This document shows positions 5,915 through 6,054 of a stretch of 6,054 nucleotides of DNA, in pieces. Source of the stretch: Terriglobia bacterium (GTDB lineage: Bacteria; Acidobacteriota; Terriglobia; UBA7540); the NCBI GenBank assembly GCA_030040515.1, contig JASHTO010000390.1, forward strand, positions 1 through 6,054, given 5' to 3'. The stretch's first letter is position 1, and every line of letters begins with the position of its first letter. The position numbers and the translations under genes are program-made. Below the pieces are notes generated by a model. The model ran no database searches and was not told where the DNA came from. It worked only from the letters and a program-made list of their open reading frames with translations.

Positions 5915-6054
5915 ATTTAGAAATGTGTCGCAACCGGCCGTTTCAGAATTGCCCCCCTTACTTCATGCGCATCAAATAAATATTCCCGGTCGTCTCTGTG
6001 TATTCGTTAGCGACCCGGCCAGGGCATCAGGAGATCCCAGGGCGTCGGCCTGGC
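5915..6054 (-). promoter_or_regulatory. Upstream region of amtB, promoter not resolved
   Basis: This stretch holds no convincing gene. It contains an AT-rich patch (near 5974-5985), a perfect 8-base palindrome ATGCGCAT at 5965-5972 within the wider dyad TTGATGCGCATGAA (minus strand), and a small CATTT/AAATG hairpin at 5914-5925. I could not find a sigma-54 site with good -24 and -12 elements, nor a sigma-70 pair I would defend. GCCAGG (6018-6023) and CCTGGC (6049-6054) form an inverted repeat at the window edge that may belong to the end of a neighbouring gene. Confidence 0.35.

Noticed and set aside
6024..6037. GG-N10-GC spacing upstream of amtB, as in a sigma-54 promoter
   Set aside because: Only the invariant dinucleotides fit; the flanking bases (GGGATC and ATGCC) match the -24 TGGCAC and -12 TTGCA elements poorly, and no NtrC-like sites are nearby.
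6018..6054. GCCAGG/CCTGGC inverted repeat at the window edge
   Set aside because: The stem is six base pairs around a 25-base loop with no T-run, and the sequence is cut off, so terminator or operator status cannot be judged.

Overview
This 6,054-base window looks like chromosomal DNA from a moderately GC-rich, non-proteobacterial organism. An acidobacterium (Acidobacteriota, Bryobacter/Solibacter-like), or a related soil or planctomycete/verrucomicrobial lineage, is the best guess. It rests on a DUF1501 gene of the type expanded in those groups, on codon use that is not extremely GC-biased, and on a Gram-negative-style signal peptide on the ammonium transporter. The assignment is an inference; no rRNA or other phylogenetic marker is present.

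Layout. Positions 1-885 (+) hold the C-terminal part of a DUF1501 protein whose start lies outside the window. A 99-residue protein with two CxxC pairs follows 23 bases downstream (909-1208, +) and I do not recognise it beyond a probable zinc ribbon. These two converge on a minus-strand nitrogen cluster that fills the rest of the window. In transcription order it is amtB (5899-4457), a PII gene glnK/glnB (4348-4010) and glnD (3911-1251). Positions 5900-6054 are the upstream region of amtB, with strong ribosome-binding sequence but no promoter I can defend.

How the genes work together. AmtB brings ammonium through the membrane. The PII trimer senses 2-oxoglutarate and ATP/ADP and can dock on AmtB to block it. 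GlnD reads glutamine through its two ACT domains and adds or removes a nucleotide at Tyr51 of the PII T-loop, releasing or restoring the block. All key residues are intact in all three proteins: the AmtB twin histidines, PII Tyr51, the GlnD G-G-Y-G-R and D-V-D motifs and the HD pair. The cluster therefore encodes a complete ammonium sensing and uptake circuit.

The most unusual part is not a gene. Both spacers around glnK (108 and 98 bases) carry long imperfect inverted repeats, at 4373-4443 and 3962-4009. They would form hairpins in the operon transcript immediately before the glnK ribosome-binding site and immediately after its stop codon. Neither has a U-tract, so processing, stability or differential expression is more likely than simple termination. 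I saw no mobile element, CRISPR array, RNA gene or wholly new multi-gene system.
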